Positions 45,245-55,843 of a stretch of DNA of 64,000 nucleotides are shown here, one piece after another; within the stretch, counting starts at the first letter, position 1; every line of letters begins with the position of its first letter. The translations under genes were made by a program, and so were the position numbers. The stretch spans positions 310,001 through 374,000 of the forward strand of contig CP098528.1 of assembly GCA_030440445.1 (NCBI GenBank), in the 5' to 3' direction. The notes beneath the pieces were generated by a model that saw nothing but the letters and a program-made list of their open reading frames with translations, had not been told where the DNA came from and did not search any database. This DNA comes from Halomonas sp. KG2. GTDB lineage: Bacteria > Pseudomonadota > Gammaproteobacteria > Pseudomonadales > Halomonadaceae.

Positions 45245-46399
45245 ATGTCCAAACGCGATTATTACGAAGTCCTGGGTGTCGAAAAAGGGGCTGATCAGAA
45301 AGAGATCAAAAAGGCCTACCGCCGCTTGGCGCAAAAATTCCACCCTGATCGAAACCCGGACGATAACACTGCAGCGGAAAAATTCCGTGAGGTGTCAGAA
45401 GCGTACGAAGTCTTAAGCGATGGCGAAAAGCGCGCGGCGTATGACCAATTTGGTCACGCCGGTGTTGACGGCCAGGGCGGTGGCTTTGGCGGTGGTGGGT
45501 TCGGTGGTGGTGGCGCTGGCGACTTCAGCGACATCTTCGGCGATGTGTTTGGCGATATCTTTGGTGGCGGTGGTGGCCGTCGTCGTGGCCCTAACGCCCC
45601 CGCGCGTGGCAGTGATCTACGCTACAACTTAGAGCTGGATCTGGAAAACGCCGTTTCCGGCACAACCGTTGATATCCGCGTGCCACGCCATATCGAATGT
45701 GACCGCTGCGATGGTGAAGGTGCTGAGCCTGGTTCTAGCAAAGAAACTTGCCCCACGTGCCATGGCCACGGCCAAGTGCGTATGCAGCAAGGCTTCTTCG
45801 CGGTTCAGCAAACCTGCCCGACCTGTCACGGCAGTGGCCAGCACATCAAAGTGCCGTGTCACAAATGTAACGGTGAAGGCCGCGTGCGGGAAACGCGCAC
45901 GCTGTCGGTGAAGATTCCGCCAGGTGTTGATACGGGTGATCGCATTCGCCTGAATGGCGAAGGTGAAAGTGGTATTAACGGTGGCCCGCCCGGTGACCTG
46001 TATGTTCAGGTGTCGATCAAGCCACACCACATCTTCCAGCGCGATGGCAAACACCTGCAGTGTGACGTACCGATCAACTTTGTTGACGCTGCATTAGGTG
46101 GGGAGCTAGAAGTACCCACGCTAGATGGCCGTGTGAAGTTGAAGATTCCACCGGAAACTCAAACCGGTAAACTCTTCAGGCTGCGCGGTAAAGGCGTGAA
46201 GCCGGTACGCGGCGGCGCCCCTGGCGACTTGCTTTGCAAAGTGGTACTGGAGACGCCGGTCAATCTCAATGACGAGCAGAAAGACCTGCTTCGTCAGTTG
46301 CAAGAGAGCTTTGATGGCAGCAATAGCCACAGCCACTCGCCGAAGAAAACTGGCTTCTTCGACAGTGTGAAGAAGTTCTTTGAAGAGATGAAGCCGTAA
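45245..46399 (+). CDS. dnaJ: Chaperone DnaJ (Hsp40)
   Basis: Co-chaperone of 384 residues that stimulates the ATPase of DnaK. The J domain (1-70) has the HPD motif in KFHPDRNP. A Gly/Phe-rich linker follows (about 75-115). Four zinc-binding CxxCxGxG repeats are visible: [24 protein letters not shown] and CHKCNGEG. The C-terminal substrate domains follow. The strong AGGAGG site precedes the start. It ends the dnaK-dnaJ unit, with a terminator just after. Confidence 0.98.
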   Translation: MSKRDYYEVLGVEKGADQKEIKKAYRRLAQKFHPDRNPDDNTAAEKFREVSEAYEVLSDGEKRAAYDQFGHAGVDGQGGGFGGGGFGGGGAGDFSDIFGDVFGDIFGGGGGRRRGPNAPARGSDLRYNLELDLENAVSGTTVDIRVPRHIECDRCDGEGAEPGSSKETCPTCHGHGQVRMQQGFFAVQQTCPTCHGSGQHIKVPCHKCNGEGRVRETRTLSVKIPPGVDTGDRIRLNGEGESGINGGPPGDLYVQVSIKPHHIFQRDGKHLQCDVPINFVDAALGGELEVPTLDGRVKLKIPPETQTGKLFRLRGKGVKPVRGGAPGDLLCKVVLETPVNLNDEQKDLLRQLQESFDGSNSHSHSPKKTGFFDSVKKFFEEMKP

Positions 46400-46425
46400 C
46401 GGCGATTCACTTCACAGCACATCAG

Positions 46426-46458
46426 CGCCCCGGCACTTTCAAATGCCGGGGCGTTTTT
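46426..46458 (+). terminator. Terminator after dnaJ
   Basis: CGCCCCGGCA and TGCCGGGGCG form a 10-bp stem with an 8-base loop and five T residues after it. Confidence 0.92.
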
Positions 46459-46600
46459 GTTGATTGCTTATCGCTAACTCATTGTGTTGCATAGTGTAAA
46501 ATGGCGGGTCTGATGGGCTTATCGATTAATCGCTAACCGATACCCTTTTAAAGCGTGGATTATTTGCACATAACTTATTAGCACATAAGGACGAGGGCAA

Positions 46601-47503
46601 ATGCTAGCGGATGAAGAGTCTCGCCCTGGGTTGGGCATTGGGCTGCGGGTGCTTTCTGGCGTGCTGTTCACCGGTATGTTGGTGTGCATTAAAGCAGTGA
46701 GTGACGAGGTGCCGGTAGGGCAGTCGGTGTTTTTCCGCTCGTTATTTGCGCTGTTGCCGATTGTTGTGTTTTTGATGCTGCGTCGCGAATTTCCGCAGGG
46801 ATTGGCAACGCGTCGCCCACTGGGTCATGCGTTGCGCTCGGGGCTTGGGGCGGCGGCAATGTTCGCGTCGTTCGCGGCGGTGGCCTTGTTGCCTGTCGCG
46901 GAAACTACGTTGTTAGCCCAGCTGACGCCCGTGTTTATGGCATTGGGTGGTGTCTTGCTGCTGGGGGAGCGCTTCTCGCTTTATCGTGCGGGCGCTATTG
47001 CGTTGGCGTTAGCTGGGGTGGCGGTGCTGGTGCTGCCAGGGCTTGAGGCCAGTCGCGAGCAAGGGCAGCTGGCTGGCTACGCACTAGGCGCGCTGAGCGC
47101 GCTGTTAACCGCCGGGGCGCTGCTAACCGTACGGCGCATTTCACGTACCGAAACAGCCGGTTCCATTGCCTTCTACTTTATTCTGGTCTCTGCGCTAGCG
47201 GGGTTGGCAACACTGCCCTTGGGCTGGGCACCGCTTAAGGGTGATGTGGTGTGGTTGTTAGTGCTGTCTGGCTTGTTTGGCGGCTCGGCCCATATTGCGA
47301 TGACACTGGCGCTGCGTTACGCCGAAGCGTCACGCCTAGCGCCTTTTGAATACATTGCGTTGGTGTGGCCTGTGTTAGCAGATTGGCTGCTGTTTGGCCT
47401 GCCGGTTTCCAGCGGTTTTTTGCTGGCACTGCCGTTGCTACTTAGCGGGGTCGGGCTGGCCACACTGGAAGGCCGCCGGATTAAACGGCTTCTTCGACAA
47501 TAA
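46601..47503 (+). CDS. EamA/DMT family transporter
   Basis: Inner-membrane protein of 300 residues with ten helices in two EamA repeats (about 13-145 and 155-290). Features include FTGMLVCIKAVSD, an early VFFRSLFALLPIVVF and ETTLLAQLTPVFMALGGVLLLGE. Drug/metabolite transporters of this type export or import small metabolites; no substrate can be read here. AAGGA precedes the ATG. Its end overlaps the ABC ATPase gene of the opposite strand by 23 bp. Confidence 0.88.
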   Translation: MLADEESRPGLGIGLRVLSGVLFTGMLVCIKAVSDEVPVGQSVFFRSLFALLPIVVFLMLRREFPQGLATRRPLGHALRSGLGAAAMFASFAAVALLPVAETTLLAQLTPVFMALGGVLLLGERFSLYRAGAIALALAGVAVLVLPGLEASREQGQLAGYALGALSALLTAGALLTVRRISRTETAGSIAFYFILVSALAGLATLPLGWAPLKGDVVWLLVLSGLFGGSAHIAMTLALRYAEASRLAPFEYIALVWPVLADWLLFGLPVSSGFLLALPLLLSGVGLATLEGRRIKRLLRQ

Positions 47504-48230
47504 GCTGAGGGCGGCCCTTTGAGCATGGCTCAATACGCGCCGTCACTTTGTAAACTTGGCGCAGTAACTCAGGTGAGATTACTTCCTCGGTTGGGCCGCA
47601 GGCGATTAAGCGGCCGTTCTCTAACACCATGGCTGCATCAGTGAAGCGCAACGCATGCCCGAGGTCGTGAAGGGCAACCAGAATGAGCATGTTGCGCTCA
47701 TCGGCAAGACGCCGCAGTACGCTTAGCAGATTGATTTGGCGGTTAAGGTCAAGCGCTGAGGTAGGCTCATCCAGCATTAAAATTTCAGGCTCTTGAACCA
47801 GCGCCTGGGCGGCACTCACCAATTGACGTTGCCCGCCACTCAGGTCACCAATATCGCGTTCGCCAAGTGCACTGATATTGAGTTCTTCAAGCGCTCGATC
47901 AACCTGGGTAAGGTCTTCAGGCTGCACTTTTAGGCTGCGCCCTTGCATACGTGCCAGCAGCACTGACTCGTACACCGTTAGCACCGCCTTTGCCCCCGTA
48001 TCTTGAGGCATATACGCCACTGGGCGTTCAGCACTGGTGCCACTGACAATCACCTCACCGTCCCCTTTTAGCAGGCCTAAAATACGGCGAAACAGGGTTG
48101 ATTTACCCGCTGCGTTAGGGCCAAGCAGGGCGACAACCTGGCCGCCCTGAAAGCGCGGCGTGGTTATGTTCTGAATAATCGGACGGCGCCCGTAGCGAGC
48201 AGAAACCTGGTTAAGTTGTAGGGTTACCAT
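47481..48230 (-). CDS. Iron-siderophore-type ABC transporter ATP-binding protein
   Basis: ATPase of 249 residues of the FecE/BtuD type. Walker A is GPNAAGKST, the signature is LSGGQRQLVSAAQAL, Walker B is EILMLDEPTSALD and the switch is VALHDLGHAL. It is third in a minus-strand operon after the binding protein and permease, overlapping the permease gene by 7 bp. It drives uptake of a ferric siderophore or a similar chelate, by family. Confidence 0.9.
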   Translation of the reverse strand: MVTLQLNQVSARYGRRPIIQNITTPRFQGGQVVALLGPNAAGKSTLFRRILGLLKGDGEVIVSGTSAERPVAYMPQDTGAKAVLTVYESVLLARMQGRSLKVQPEDLTQVDRALEELNISALGERDIGDLSGGQRQLVSAAQALVQEPEILMLDEPTSALDLNRQINLLSVLRRLADERNMLILVALHDLGHALRFTDAAMVLENGRLIACGPTEEVISPELLRQVYKVTARIEPCSKGRPQLIVEEAV

Positions 48231-49294
48231 GATGCCTTCTTATGGTTGAGTACCAAAAATAGGAAGAAGGGAATGCCCACGAGGGATGTGATAATGCCAA
48301 TGGGGATAATGGTGCCTGGGATAATGATTTTGGAAATCACTGAGCCAACCGAAAGAATAAGCGCGCCGCATAAAGCAGAGCCGGGCAGGAAGAAGCGCTG
48401 ATCCTCACCCAGCAGAATGCGCGCAATGTGTGGCCCTACTAGACCGATAAAACCAATGGTGCCGACAAAAGCGACGGCAATCGCTGCCAGTAGCGACACC
48501 AGCACTAAAACTTCTAAGCGCAGTGCGCGCGGGTTGACCCCCATGCTTTCGGCCTTGGCATCCCCCAGTCGCATGGCGGTTAGCGCCCAGCCGTGGCGCG
48601 CCAGTAACGGCATGACGGCTGCCAGTACACCGAGTGCAATCCAAAATTTTGGCCAGGTTGCCTTGGTTAGACTGCCCATGGTCCAGAAGACAACGGCGGC
48701 GACAGCCTGTTGGCTGGCAAAAAACTGAATCAATGCCATTAATGAGTTAAAAATAAACACCATCGCAATGCCTAGCAGTACGATCGTTTCCACCGTAACG
48801 CCGCGCTTAAGGCTGAGTGCATGGATTAAAAAAGCGGTCACCATCGCCATCAGAAACGCATTGATGGGGACAACATACTCAATGGCCGCAGGAATGATCG
48901 CAACGCCAAAAGCCAAGCCCAGGGCGGCGCCAAAGCTAGCGCCAGCCGAAATGCCTAGCGTAAACGGGCTGGCCAGCGGATTGCTTAGGATCGTTTGCAT
49001 CTGCGCCCCGGCCACCGAGAGGCTGGCACCCACCACTAACGCCATCAGCGCTACGGGCATGCGAATTTCCCACAAAATGACACGTGCCTGCTGGCTAACA
49101 GACTCCGGGGTAAACAAGGCCGCAACGACTTCGCCAAGACTGTAACGTGCAGGGCCAAGTGCAAGGTCAATACACAGGCTTAAGAACAGCGCTAGGACCA
49201 GCGCCGCCAAGATCATTTGGCGGCGAAATACCTGGGTGCGATAGAAGGCGCGCCCGTGGGAAACGCTATTCATTGCAGTGCTGTCAGTCGTCAT
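48224..49294 (-). CDS. FecCD-type ABC transporter permease
   Basis: Inner-membrane permease of 356 residues with about nine to ten helices, FecCD/BtuC family. Key segments are EIRMPVALMALVVGASLSVAG, NPLASPFTLGISAGASFGAALG and GFIGLVGPHIARILLG with the EDQR-like end. It acts as a homodimer with the ATPase. The start overlaps the binding protein stop by 11 bp. Confidence 0.92.
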   Translation of the reverse strand: MTTDSTAMNSVSHGRAFYRTQVFRRQMILAALVLALFLSLCIDLALGPARYSLGEVVAALFTPESVSQQARVILWEIRMPVALMALVVGASLSVAGAQMQTILSNPLASPFTLGISAGASFGAALGLAFGVAIIPAAIEYVVPINAFLMAMVTAFLIHALSLKRGVTVETIVLLGIAMVFIFNSLMALIQFFASQQAVAAVVFWTMGSLTKATWPKFWIALGVLAAVMPLLARHGWALTAMRLGDAKAESMGVNPRALRLEVLVLVSLLAAIAVAFVGTIGFIGLVGPHIARILLGEDQRFFLPGSALCGALILSVGSVISKIIIPGTIIPIGIITSLVGIPFFLFLVLNHKKASW

Positions 49295-50411
49295 TTAAAG
49301 ATATCCAATAACCGGGTGCATAATCGATAGGCAAAAAGCGATCGTGCAGCTCGCGCATTGTCGCTTCAGGGTCGATATCGTCAAACAGTTCGGGGTGCAG
49401 CCATTTCGCCAATTGCTGAACAGCAACAAAATAGTAAGGACTGTTATAGAACTGATGCCAAATGGCGTGGAAGTTGCCAGTGTCGACCGCTTCAATACCG
49501 GTCATGGCGGTGCGCTCGGTGAGCGCTTCGAGTTTCTCGCGAGCGTGATCCATGTTTGCGCCTGGTCCTACGCCTACCCAGGCGCCACCGGGAACGTAAG
49601 CATCCCAATTGCCGCCGGTGACAACGACGTGCTCGGGGTTGGCAGCAATAATTTGTTCAGGATTCAAATTGCCGAAGCTGTTAGGAATAATGCCTTCGGC
49701 AATGTTGTTACCGCCAGCCAGGGTGACATACTCGCCAAAGTTACCAGGGCCAAAGCTCATGCAGCATTCATCTGAATACCCGCCTGCCCGGTCAATAAAC
49801 ACGCTCGGGCGCTCTGGGTTGGCGTCCTCAATAACATCAGTAACCCGCGCCATTTGCTCTTCAGCAAAGGCGATAAATTCCTCGGCAGCGGCTTCATCTC
49901 CCATCAGCTGGCCAATAATCCGCATCGAGGGAATGGTATGTGCGATGGGGTCTTCACGGAAATCCACATAGACAATAGGGATATCCAGCTCGGCTAACTT
50001 ATCGTCATAGGCGGCGTCTTCAGTGGCTGCTTTCGCCTCAATATTCATCAGGATGACGTCAGGGTTAAGCGCCGCAGCCTGCTCAACATCAAAGGTGCCA
50101 TCTTTGAAGCCACCAAAGGTGGGGATTGCTTCAATGTCGGGGAAGCGTTCCAGATAGCGGGCGTAATTGTCGGGATCCGCCTGAGAAAAGTCTTCCCGCC
50201 AGCCAACCACATGGGTAAAAGGCGTTTCTGGTTCTAGCAGGCCAAGCAGATAAATTTGCCTTCCTTCGCCCAAGATAACCCGCTCGGCAGGCGCATCTAA
50301 AGAGACTTGACGGCCTGCAACATCGGTGACGGTGATGCTATCTGCATTGGCAGCGGTGAACGTTAAGGCGGTTAGTGCGCTAAGTAGCGTCCTGGAAGCG
50401 TGGGAAGACAT
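49284..50411 (-). CDS. Ferric-siderophore-type ABC substrate-binding protein
   Basis: Periplasmic binding protein of 375 residues from the ATG at 50411, which opens a clear signal peptide (to about residue 24, near ANA-D). The frame runs further upstream, but that N-terminus lacks export features. The mature part has the TroA/FepB fold: VTDVAGRQVSLDAPAERVI, ALNPDVILMN and NPEHVVVTGG. Two adjacent Cys occur in DECCMSFG, which is unusual and may help bind a metal chelate or haem. The ligand is not known. Iron control via Fur is plausible, but the upstream region has only a weak match. Confidence 0.85.
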   Translation of the reverse strand: MSSHASRTLLSALTALTFTAANADSITVTDVAGRQVSLDAPAERVILGEGRQIYLLGLLEPETPFTHVVGWREDFSQADPDNYARYLERFPDIEAIPTFGGFKDGTFDVEQAAALNPDVILMNIEAKAATEDAAYDDKLAELDIPIVYVDFREDPIAHTIPSMRIIGQLMGDEAAAEEFIAFAEEQMARVTDVIEDANPERPSVFIDRAGGYSDECCMSFGPGNFGEYVTLAGGNNIAEGIIPNSFGNLNPEQIIAANPEHVVVTGGNWDAYVPGGAWVGVGPGANMDHAREKLEALTERTAMTGIEAVDTGNFHAIWHQFYNSPYYFVAVQQLAKWLHPELFDDIDPEATMRELHDRFLPIDYAPGYWISLNDD

Positions 50412-50683
50412 AACTATATTGATCACCAGTTGGTAAGTGAAACTAACCGAGGGTCGCCAGCGCGACGATTGAGAGGTAACGTCAAGAGGAAATTGATTAT
50501 GCGTGTAATTCGTATTCACTGAGCTGGGCATTATTACGAAAACAGGCTTGTTTGTCGAGGTACGCTGCTAAGGAGGCGTCGTTGGAACGTGTTGTTGCAA
50601 GGCATTATTATTCGCCGCTTGGCGCTTTTCGCTGTGGGCATTACGCTAGTAGGAGTTCACTCGCTATCTTTGGAGAAAACACC

Positions 50684-50965
50684 ATGCCTTTATCCCGTGC
50701 CGAAATCGTAACGCCTTCTGGTGAGCGCTTGATAAACCGCTTATGCAAGCACTGGGCACATAAGCTTGAGATTGAACAGAATGAGCAGGAAGCTAAAATC
50801 ACATTTGCCAATGGCACCTGCCTGATGCATGTCGAGGAGGACCGCTTGATTGTGTCCCTCGAAACCTTGGAAGAGGAGCATCTGGATCAGTTGGAAGGGG
50901 TGGTGGAAAGTCATCTCATGCGCATGGCAAAAGACGAGCCGCTGGAAATTGTTTGGGAGAACTAA
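50684..50965 (+). CDS. DUF2218 domain protein
   Basis: A 93-residue protein. The pattern VTPSGERLINRLCKHWAHK, then FANGTCLMHVEEDRLIVSLE and VVESHLMRMAKDEPLEIVW matches DUF2218. These small proteins are often encoded near iron or siderophore genes, which fits the divergent ABC transporter here. The start at 50684 is preceded by TGGAGAAAA. The frame is open from 50552, but that extension has no support. The function is unknown. Confidence 0.82.
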   Translation: MPLSRAEIVTPSGERLINRLCKHWAHKLEIEQNEQEAKITFANGTCLMHVEEDRLIVSLETLEEEHLDQLEGVVESHLMRMAKDEPLEIVWEN

Positions 50966-50996
50966 CTCGTTCGAAGCAGCGTGCGCGCTGCCTTAA

Positions 50997-51911
<915 letters not shown>

Positions 51912-52001
51912 TGTTTTAGTACAACAGGGCGCGTCTCGGTATGCACTTTGTTGGCTGCTGAACATAACTTTTTGAATGGCCTCCGAACCTGCTGGCAGGG
52001 T

Positions 52002-52030
52002 GAGGGGGCTTTGTTGCTTTTGGCCCCCTC
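52002..52030. terminator. Possible terminator between dapB and guaD
   Basis: GAGGGGGC and GCCCCCTC form an 8-bp stem with a 13-base loop between convergent genes. There is no T run on either side, so its strength is uncertain. Confidence 0.45.
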
Positions 52031-52046
52031 CTGATCGATTCTCTGC

Positions 52047-53396
52047 TTAATTTTGACGTCGGTGCTGTAGGCGTCCTCCGGCCCAGGTTTCGAAGATAGC
52101 GCGGTCGTCGCCTAGCATCATTAGAGTGAATAACTCCTCTGCCAAACTTTCGCATCGTGCCATACGACGTGCCATCAACGGTGAGGCTGACAGGTCGATG
52201 ACTACAAAATCGGCATCCATGCCGGGTGCGAAACGGCCGATACGGTCATCTAGCGATAGGGATACGGCATTGCCTCTGGTCAGGGCATGGAAGCCTGACC
52301 AGGCCGTCAGTGGCTGGCCGAGCAGTTGCCCTACCTGATAGCCCGCCTTGAGAGTCGCTAATCCGGACAGATCGGTGCCAGCACCAATATCGCTGGCCAG
52401 GGTGAGATTTAACCCGTTTTCATGGGCTGCGTGGCGGTCGAACAAGCCGCTACCAAGAAAGAGGTTAGAGCTGGGGCAGAAAGCGATATTGGCACTGCGT
52501 TCAGCCAGCCGCTTGCGCATACCATTGTCCAGATGAATGCCATGGGCAAAGGTGCTGCGTGGCCCAACTAGGCCGGACTGCTCGTAAACCTCAAGATAGT
52601 CACGGCTTTCTGGAAACAGCTCGGCTACCCAGTCCAGCTCGCCGAGGTTTTCCGATAAGTGAGTTTGTAGCCAGAGGCTTTCATCGTTGCGCAGCAGGCC
52701 GCCAGCGGCATCAAGCTGGGTGCGCGTGGAAGTGGGAGCAAAGCGCGGCGTAACACTATAGCCAAGGCGATCGGTGCCATGCCAGTCGCTGATTAAGCGC
52801 TCGGTATCACGAATGCCGCCGAGGGTCTTGTCGGTAAGTGCTTCAGGGGCGTGGCGATCCATTAGTACCTTGCCAGCGAGCATACATAGGCCGCGGCGTT
52901 GGGCAGCACTGAAGAAGGCATCTACCGAATTGGGATGGCTTGAGCAGAACACTTGGGCGGTGGTGGTCCCAACTCGCATCAACTCTTTGAGAAAAGCGTC
53001 GGCCATGTTGTCGGCATGTGCGCGCTGGGCGAAACGGCACTCTTCAGGAAAGGTGTAGTCATTCAACCAGTCCAGTAGTTGGCGGCCATAAGAGGCCATG
53101 ATATCGAGCTGAACGTAGTGAACATGGCTGTCAATAAAGCCTGGCATGACCAGCTTGTCACGCTGGTCGATGACACTGATATCGGCGGGCAGCTGAGGGG
53201 CCAGGGTGCGATAGTCGCCGACGCCCTGAATGCGACCGTCGGCCCACCACAGAGCACCGTCTTGGTGGTAGACAACGCTACCCTCTCGGGGCATGTCACC
53301 ATCGCCGGGGTCGGCATCGAAACTCAAGACCCGTGCACGTATTAACCAGGCTTGCCCCTGCTCTTGTTTCAGGCATTGTCCTTGCTCTTCATTCAT
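52047..53396 (-). CDS. guaD: Guanine deaminase
   Basis: Amidohydrolase of 449 residues converting guanine to xanthine and ammonia. Metal-binding motifs include PGFIDSHVHYVQ, the QTHLSENLGE segment, FAHGIHLD and ASDIGAGTD. CPSSNLFLGSGLF is typical of guanine deaminases. It is the last gene in the azgA-xdhA-xdhB-guaD set, 35 bp after xdhB. Its product xanthine is the substrate of the adjacent dehydrogenase. Confidence 0.93.
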   Translation of the reverse strand: MNEEQGQCLKQEQGQAWLIRARVLSFDADPGDGDMPREGSVVYHQDGALWWADGRIQGVGDYRTLAPQLPADISVIDQRDKLVMPGFIDSHVHYVQLDIMASYGRQLLDWLNDYTFPEECRFAQRAHADNMADAFLKELMRVGTTTAQVFCSSHPNSVDAFFSAAQRRGLCMLAGKVLMDRHAPEALTDKTLGGIRDTERLISDWHGTDRLGYSVTPRFAPTSTRTQLDAAGGLLRNDESLWLQTHLSENLGELDWVAELFPESRDYLEVYEQSGLVGPRSTFAHGIHLDNGMRKRLAERSANIAFCPSSNLFLGSGLFDRHAAHENGLNLTLASDIGAGTDLSGLATLKAGYQVGQLLGQPLTAWSGFHALTRGNAVSLSLDDRIGRFAPGMDADFVVIDLSASPLMARRMARCESLAEELFTLMMLGDDRAIFETWAGGRLQHRRQN

Positions 53397-53431
53397 AGTG
53401 TTGCTCCTGAAGATAGTTGGAGGGGGAAGGC

Positions 53432-55843
53432 TTAATGACCATTGCTGTGCCGTTTGTCAGCGTCAGGGTCAAGTTTGGCGCGTGCGGCTTCGGCTGCCGC
53501 CATGACTCGCTCCGGTGTGGCTGGCGTGTCCAGAGGTATCGCCTGGGTGTATCCGTTAAGGCTGGCCAAGCCGTCACGCAGGGCCGCCCATACCGACATA
53601 CCAAGCATAAAAGGGGGTTCACCCACGGCCTTGGAACGATAGATGCTGGCCATGGAGTTGGGGTGGCCTTCCATTAAAGAGGTATTAAAAGTGGCGGGTA
53701 GATCGCCGTAAGTGGGAATCTTGTAGGTCGCGGGGCCATTCGAAATCAGTTGGCCTTTACCATTCCATTTCAGCTCTTCACTGGTTAACCAGCCCATCCC
53801 CTGAATAAAACCACCTTCGACTTGGCCGATATCGATAGCCGGATTCAGGGAGTCACCCACATCGTGGAGAATATCGACACGATCTACCAAGTATTCGCCG
53901 CTCAAGGTATCGATTGAAACTTCGGCCACCGCCGCACCAAAGGCATAGTAGTAGAAAGGGCGTCCATTGCCGGTGGCGCGGTCATAATGGATCAATGGGG
54001 TAGCGTAAAAGCCTTTTTCCGAGAGTGAGATGCGCGATAGATAGGCGGCTTGAACCAGCTCTCCCCAAGCGATGCGGCGTTCACTTTCGCCAAAGCCGGC
54101 TATTAAATAACCCTCTTTGATGTGGATGGTTTCTCGATCGAGATGGTAGTGCTCGGCGGCAAAGTCATAAAGCCGTGTTTTTAGTTTGAGCGCGGCATCG
54201 CGAGCTGCTTGGCCATTGAGGTCGGCGCCGCTGGAGGCGGCGGTGGGAGAGGTATTGGGCACCTTGTCGGTACGCGTGGCGGTGATGCGCACGCTATCAA
54301 GATCCAGGCCCAACTCACGTGCCACTACTTGGCAAATCTTGGTGTGCAGCCCCTGGCCCATCTCGGTGCCGCCGTGGTTGATCATTACGCTGCCGTCGGT
54401 ATAGACGTGAAGGAGCGCGCCCGCTTGGTTGAGGTGCTGAGCGGTGAAGGAAATGCCGAATTTTACTGGGGTCAACGCTAAGCCTTTGCGAATGACGGGG
54501 CTCTTGGCGTTGAACTCTCGGATTGCCCGGCGCCGCTGCCAGTAGTCGCTAGAGGTTTCGAGTTGCTCAACCAGCTCATGCAGTAGAACGGTCTGATCCA
54601 CCGTCTGGCCGTAATGCGTCGTGTTGCGGCCGTCGCGGTAAAAGTTGCGCTTGCGTATCGTCAGCGGATCTTCGCCCAGACGGCGAGCGATATCCTCCAT
54701 TGCCGCTTCGATAACCATCATACCTTGGGGGCCGCCGAAGCCGCGGAAGGCGGTGTTAGAGGCCGTATGGGTGCGCGCTCGATATCCTGTAACGCGGACG
54801 TCACCCAGCGAATAGGCGTTATCCGAGTGAAACATGGCGCGATCAACAATGGCGTCGGAAAGGTCGGGTGAATAGCCACAGTCGCCGATTACATTGATAT
54901 CGCCACCCAGAATCACGCCCTGAGCATCGACGCCAAGGCGGTAGTCGTTATGAAAAGGGTGGCGCTTTCCGGTTGCGCGCATGTCATCGACTCGCGGTAA
55001 GCGGAAGCGGCAGCTGCGCCCGGTTCGCCGGGCGATTAAGGCGGCCAGGCAAGCCCAAGGAGAAGCCTGTGTCTCCTTGCCACCGAATCCGCCCCCCATG
55101 CGGCGAGTCTCGACGGTAACGGCATGGAAGGGAATACCGAGTACCTCGGCAACCAGTTTCTGCGTCTCGCTGGGATGCTGGTTGGAGGTGTGAATCATGA
55201 CGCCTTCGTCTTCGCTGGGATGGGCGACGCAGGCCTGCCCTTCCAAGTAGAAGTGTTCCTGGCCACCGACAAACTGTTTGCCGGCAACGACAATGGCGGC
55301 GTCGGCAAAGGCTTTTTCCCAGTCTCCACTGATCTGTTGATGAGTAGGGCGAACCAGGTCACCCGCGTTGGCGGCGGTAACAGGGTCGAGGCTCGCAGGG
55401 CGCTCTTCGATCTCGATAATTGCCTTTTCGACTGCTTGACGAGCCGCACGGTGGCTGTCGGCCGCCACGGCGAATAGCACCTGGCCCGCGTAGAGCACTT
55501 CGCCGTCGGCCATGATGGGATCCCCTGGGAAAACGGGGCCAATATCGGTATGGCCTGGCACGTCTGCCACGCTAATAACATCGACCACGCCTGGAGCAGA
55601 CCTGACTGCTTCCAGGTCCATGCGGGTAATGCGGCCGTGGGCGACAGATGACAGGCCTGCGGCTAGGTGGAGGGCATTGGCCGGAAGGGCTAGGTCATCA
55701 ATATAAGCCGCACGCCCAGTGACATGCTTGATAGCACTCTCGTGATTAGCTGAGGCGCCAGAAAAAAAACGGCCGGTATGTTGTGCGGGCTGAAATGCTT
55801 TCTGCTCAGGCTGTGGTGCTGGCAGATCAGTGAGCGTACGCAT
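53432..55843 (-). CDS. xdhB: Xanthine dehydrogenase, molybdopterin-binding subunit
   Basis: Large subunit of 803 residues that binds the molybdenum cofactor and oxidises hypoxanthine and xanthine to urate. Key residues lie in GGQEHFYLEGQA (active-site Gln), NTAFRGFGGPQG (substrate Arg) and AVGEPPFMLG (catalytic Glu). Its start overlaps the end of xdhA by 17 bp. No xdhC-type maturation gene follows; guaD comes next. Confidence 0.95.
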   Translation of the reverse strand: MRTLTDLPAPQPEQKAFQPAQHTGRFFSGASANHESAIKHVTGRAAYIDDLALPANALHLAAGLSSVAHGRITRMDLEAVRSAPGVVDVISVADVPGHTDIGPVFPGDPIMADGEVLYAGQVLFAVAADSHRAARQAVEKAIIEIEERPASLDPVTAANAGDLVRPTHQQISGDWEKAFADAAIVVAGKQFVGGQEHFYLEGQACVAHPSEDEGVMIHTSNQHPSETQKLVAEVLGIPFHAVTVETRRMGGGFGGKETQASPWACLAALIARRTGRSCRFRLPRVDDMRATGKRHPFHNDYRLGVDAQGVILGGDINVIGDCGYSPDLSDAIVDRAMFHSDNAYSLGDVRVTGYRARTHTASNTAFRGFGGPQGMMVIEAAMEDIARRLGEDPLTIRKRNFYRDGRNTTHYGQTVDQTVLLHELVEQLETSSDYWQRRRAIREFNAKSPVIRKGLALTPVKFGISFTAQHLNQAGALLHVYTDGSVMINHGGTEMGQGLHTKICQVVARELGLDLDSVRITATRTDKVPNTSPTAASSGADLNGQAARDAALKLKTRLYDFAAEHYHLDRETIHIKEGYLIAGFGESERRIAWGELVQAAYLSRISLSEKGFYATPLIHYDRATGNGRPFYYYAFGAAVAEVSIDTLSGEYLVDRVDILHDVGDSLNPAIDIGQVEGGFIQGMGWLTSEELKWNGKGQLISNGPATYKIPTYGDLPATFNTSLMEGHPNSMASIYRSKAVGEPPFMLGMSVWAALRDGLASLNGYTQAIPLDTPATPERVMAAAEAARAKLDPDADKRHSNGH

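Noticed and set aside
45629..46054. A 141-codon minus-strand reading frame inside dnaJ
   Set aside because: It is entirely antisense to the zinc-finger region of a certain gene and has no recognisable domain.
50489..50507. Possible Fur box before the ABC binding protein gene
   Set aside because: It matches the 19-bp consensus at about 11 positions only, which is too little to claim in AT-rich DNA.
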